In this document: positions 5,324-5,560 of the stretch, piece after piece | Numbering within the stretch: position 1 is the stretch's first letter | Layout of the letters: each line of letters begins with the position of its first letter | Source of the DNA: Chloroflexota bacterium | GTDB lineage: Bacteria > Chloroflexota > Ktedonobacteria > Ktedonobacterales > Ktedonobacteraceae | Assembly: GCA_005881995.1 (NCBI GenBank) | Contig: VBHV01000230.1 | Location: 8,820 to 14,379 of the forward strand | Direction: 5' to 3' | Length of the DNA stretch: 5,560 nucleotides | Notes under the pieces: model-generated | Told to the model about the DNA's origin: nothing | The model's input: the letters and a program-made list of their open reading frames with translations, nothing else | The model's database searches: none | Position numbers and translations under genes: made by a program

Positions 5324-5560
5324 GCTTGTCTATGCTATATCGTTGATACTCATACTGGCAAGGTGGCCCATCCGCGACGTCAATTGTTCCAGCGGCCAGG
5401 TCGAAGATGATGGAGGCGACGCTCTCACCCTGCTCCTCAAATGACCATTGAGCCTGGTTGTGCACGCAAATGGCATAAGGAGATGTGCCGTGATCGGTGA
5501 GCATGGTGTGTAGAGCATCTTCGGTAACTGGCCGGGTTGTTGCTAAGCTTTGCATGCGTT
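5295..5560 (-). CDS. C-terminal end of a C45-type peptidase / acyl-CoA:6-aminopenicillanate acyltransferase-like protein (partial)
   Basis: The frame enters from the right edge and ends at TGA 5297-5295. At least 87 residues are visible, counting CGC (Arg) before the ATG at 5555. That ATG is probably internal, because the visible part matches only the tail of the family. The pattern is R-M-QSL, then VTEDALHTMLTDH, then YAICVH, then ESVASIIFDLAAGTIDVADGPP and a Cys, Gln, Tyr, Glu, Tyr ending. This is the typical close of C45 family Ntn-hydrolases: a DH-x-SIC-H element, then T/S-V-x-S-I-I-x-D-L and V-x-x-G-x-P-C. These enzymes mature by autoproteolysis at an N-terminal Cys and act as amidases or acyltransferases on mostly unknown substrates. 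The catalytic Cys is outside the window. The gene converges on the pyrophosphokinase homologue; its last codons lie antisense to that gene's 3' end, an overlap of 29 bases. Family assignment rests on the C-terminus alone. Confidence 0.6.
   Translation of the reverse strand, partial: RMQSLATTRPVTEDALHTMLTDHGTSPYAICVHNQAQWSFEEQGESVASIIFDLAAGTIDVADGPPCQYEYQRYSIDKLTSYQRTNC

Noticed and set aside
1..5560. CRISPR arrays, tRNA/rRNA genes, insertion-sequence ends or transposase remnants
   Set aside because: No regularly spaced repeats, no cloverleaf or rRNA-like sequence, and no transposase motifs or terminal inverted repeats flanking the chr-like operon were seen.

Overview
The window looks like a piece of chromosome from a free-living, moderately GC-rich bacterium. 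The gene types (ChrB-family proteins, a C45-type acyltransferase-like protein, a divergent PRPP synthetase-like protein, GTG starts, strong AGGAGG ribosome-binding sites) would suit a soil Chloroflexota such as the Ktedonobacteria. That placement is inference from family resemblance only; there is no rRNA or other phylogenetic marker here.

Left half (1-2896, minus strand): a compact four-gene operon built around the chromate-resistance regulator ChrB. In transcription order it holds a stand-alone ChrB N-terminal domain (2896-2447), a ChrB C-terminal domain in frame with a YncE-like beta-propeller (2450-1107), a second complete ChrB C-terminal domain (1039-503), and a major facilitator transporter (503 to beyond the left edge). 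Two junctions are translationally coupled (ATGA and TAATG overlaps). ChrB is normally one protein of N plus C domains and usually accompanies the ChrA transporter. Here it is split, its C domain is duplicated, a propeller is attached, and an MFS pump sits in the transporter position. This is the most unusual part of the window.

Centre (2897-3159): a 263-base divergent intergenic region. It has a probable promoter for the operon (TATAAT with a weak -35 at 17 bases, minus strand), alternating inverted repeats just downstream of it that could be an operator, and an extended -10 promoter (TGCTATAAT) facing right.

Right half (3160-5560): an acyl-CoA dehydrogenase with all expected catalytic motifs (3160-4302); a hairpin just after its stop; and a 315-residue ribose-phosphate pyrophosphokinase homologue (4376-5323) whose fold motifs are clear but in which several normally invariant ATP-, metal- and PRPP-loop residues are changed. 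Last is the C-terminal end of a convergent gene resembling the C45 / acyl-CoA:6-aminopenicillanate acyltransferase family (5560-5295, minus), whose 3' end overlaps the pyrophosphokinase homologue by 29 bases. The right-hand genes have no evident functional link to the chr-like operon.
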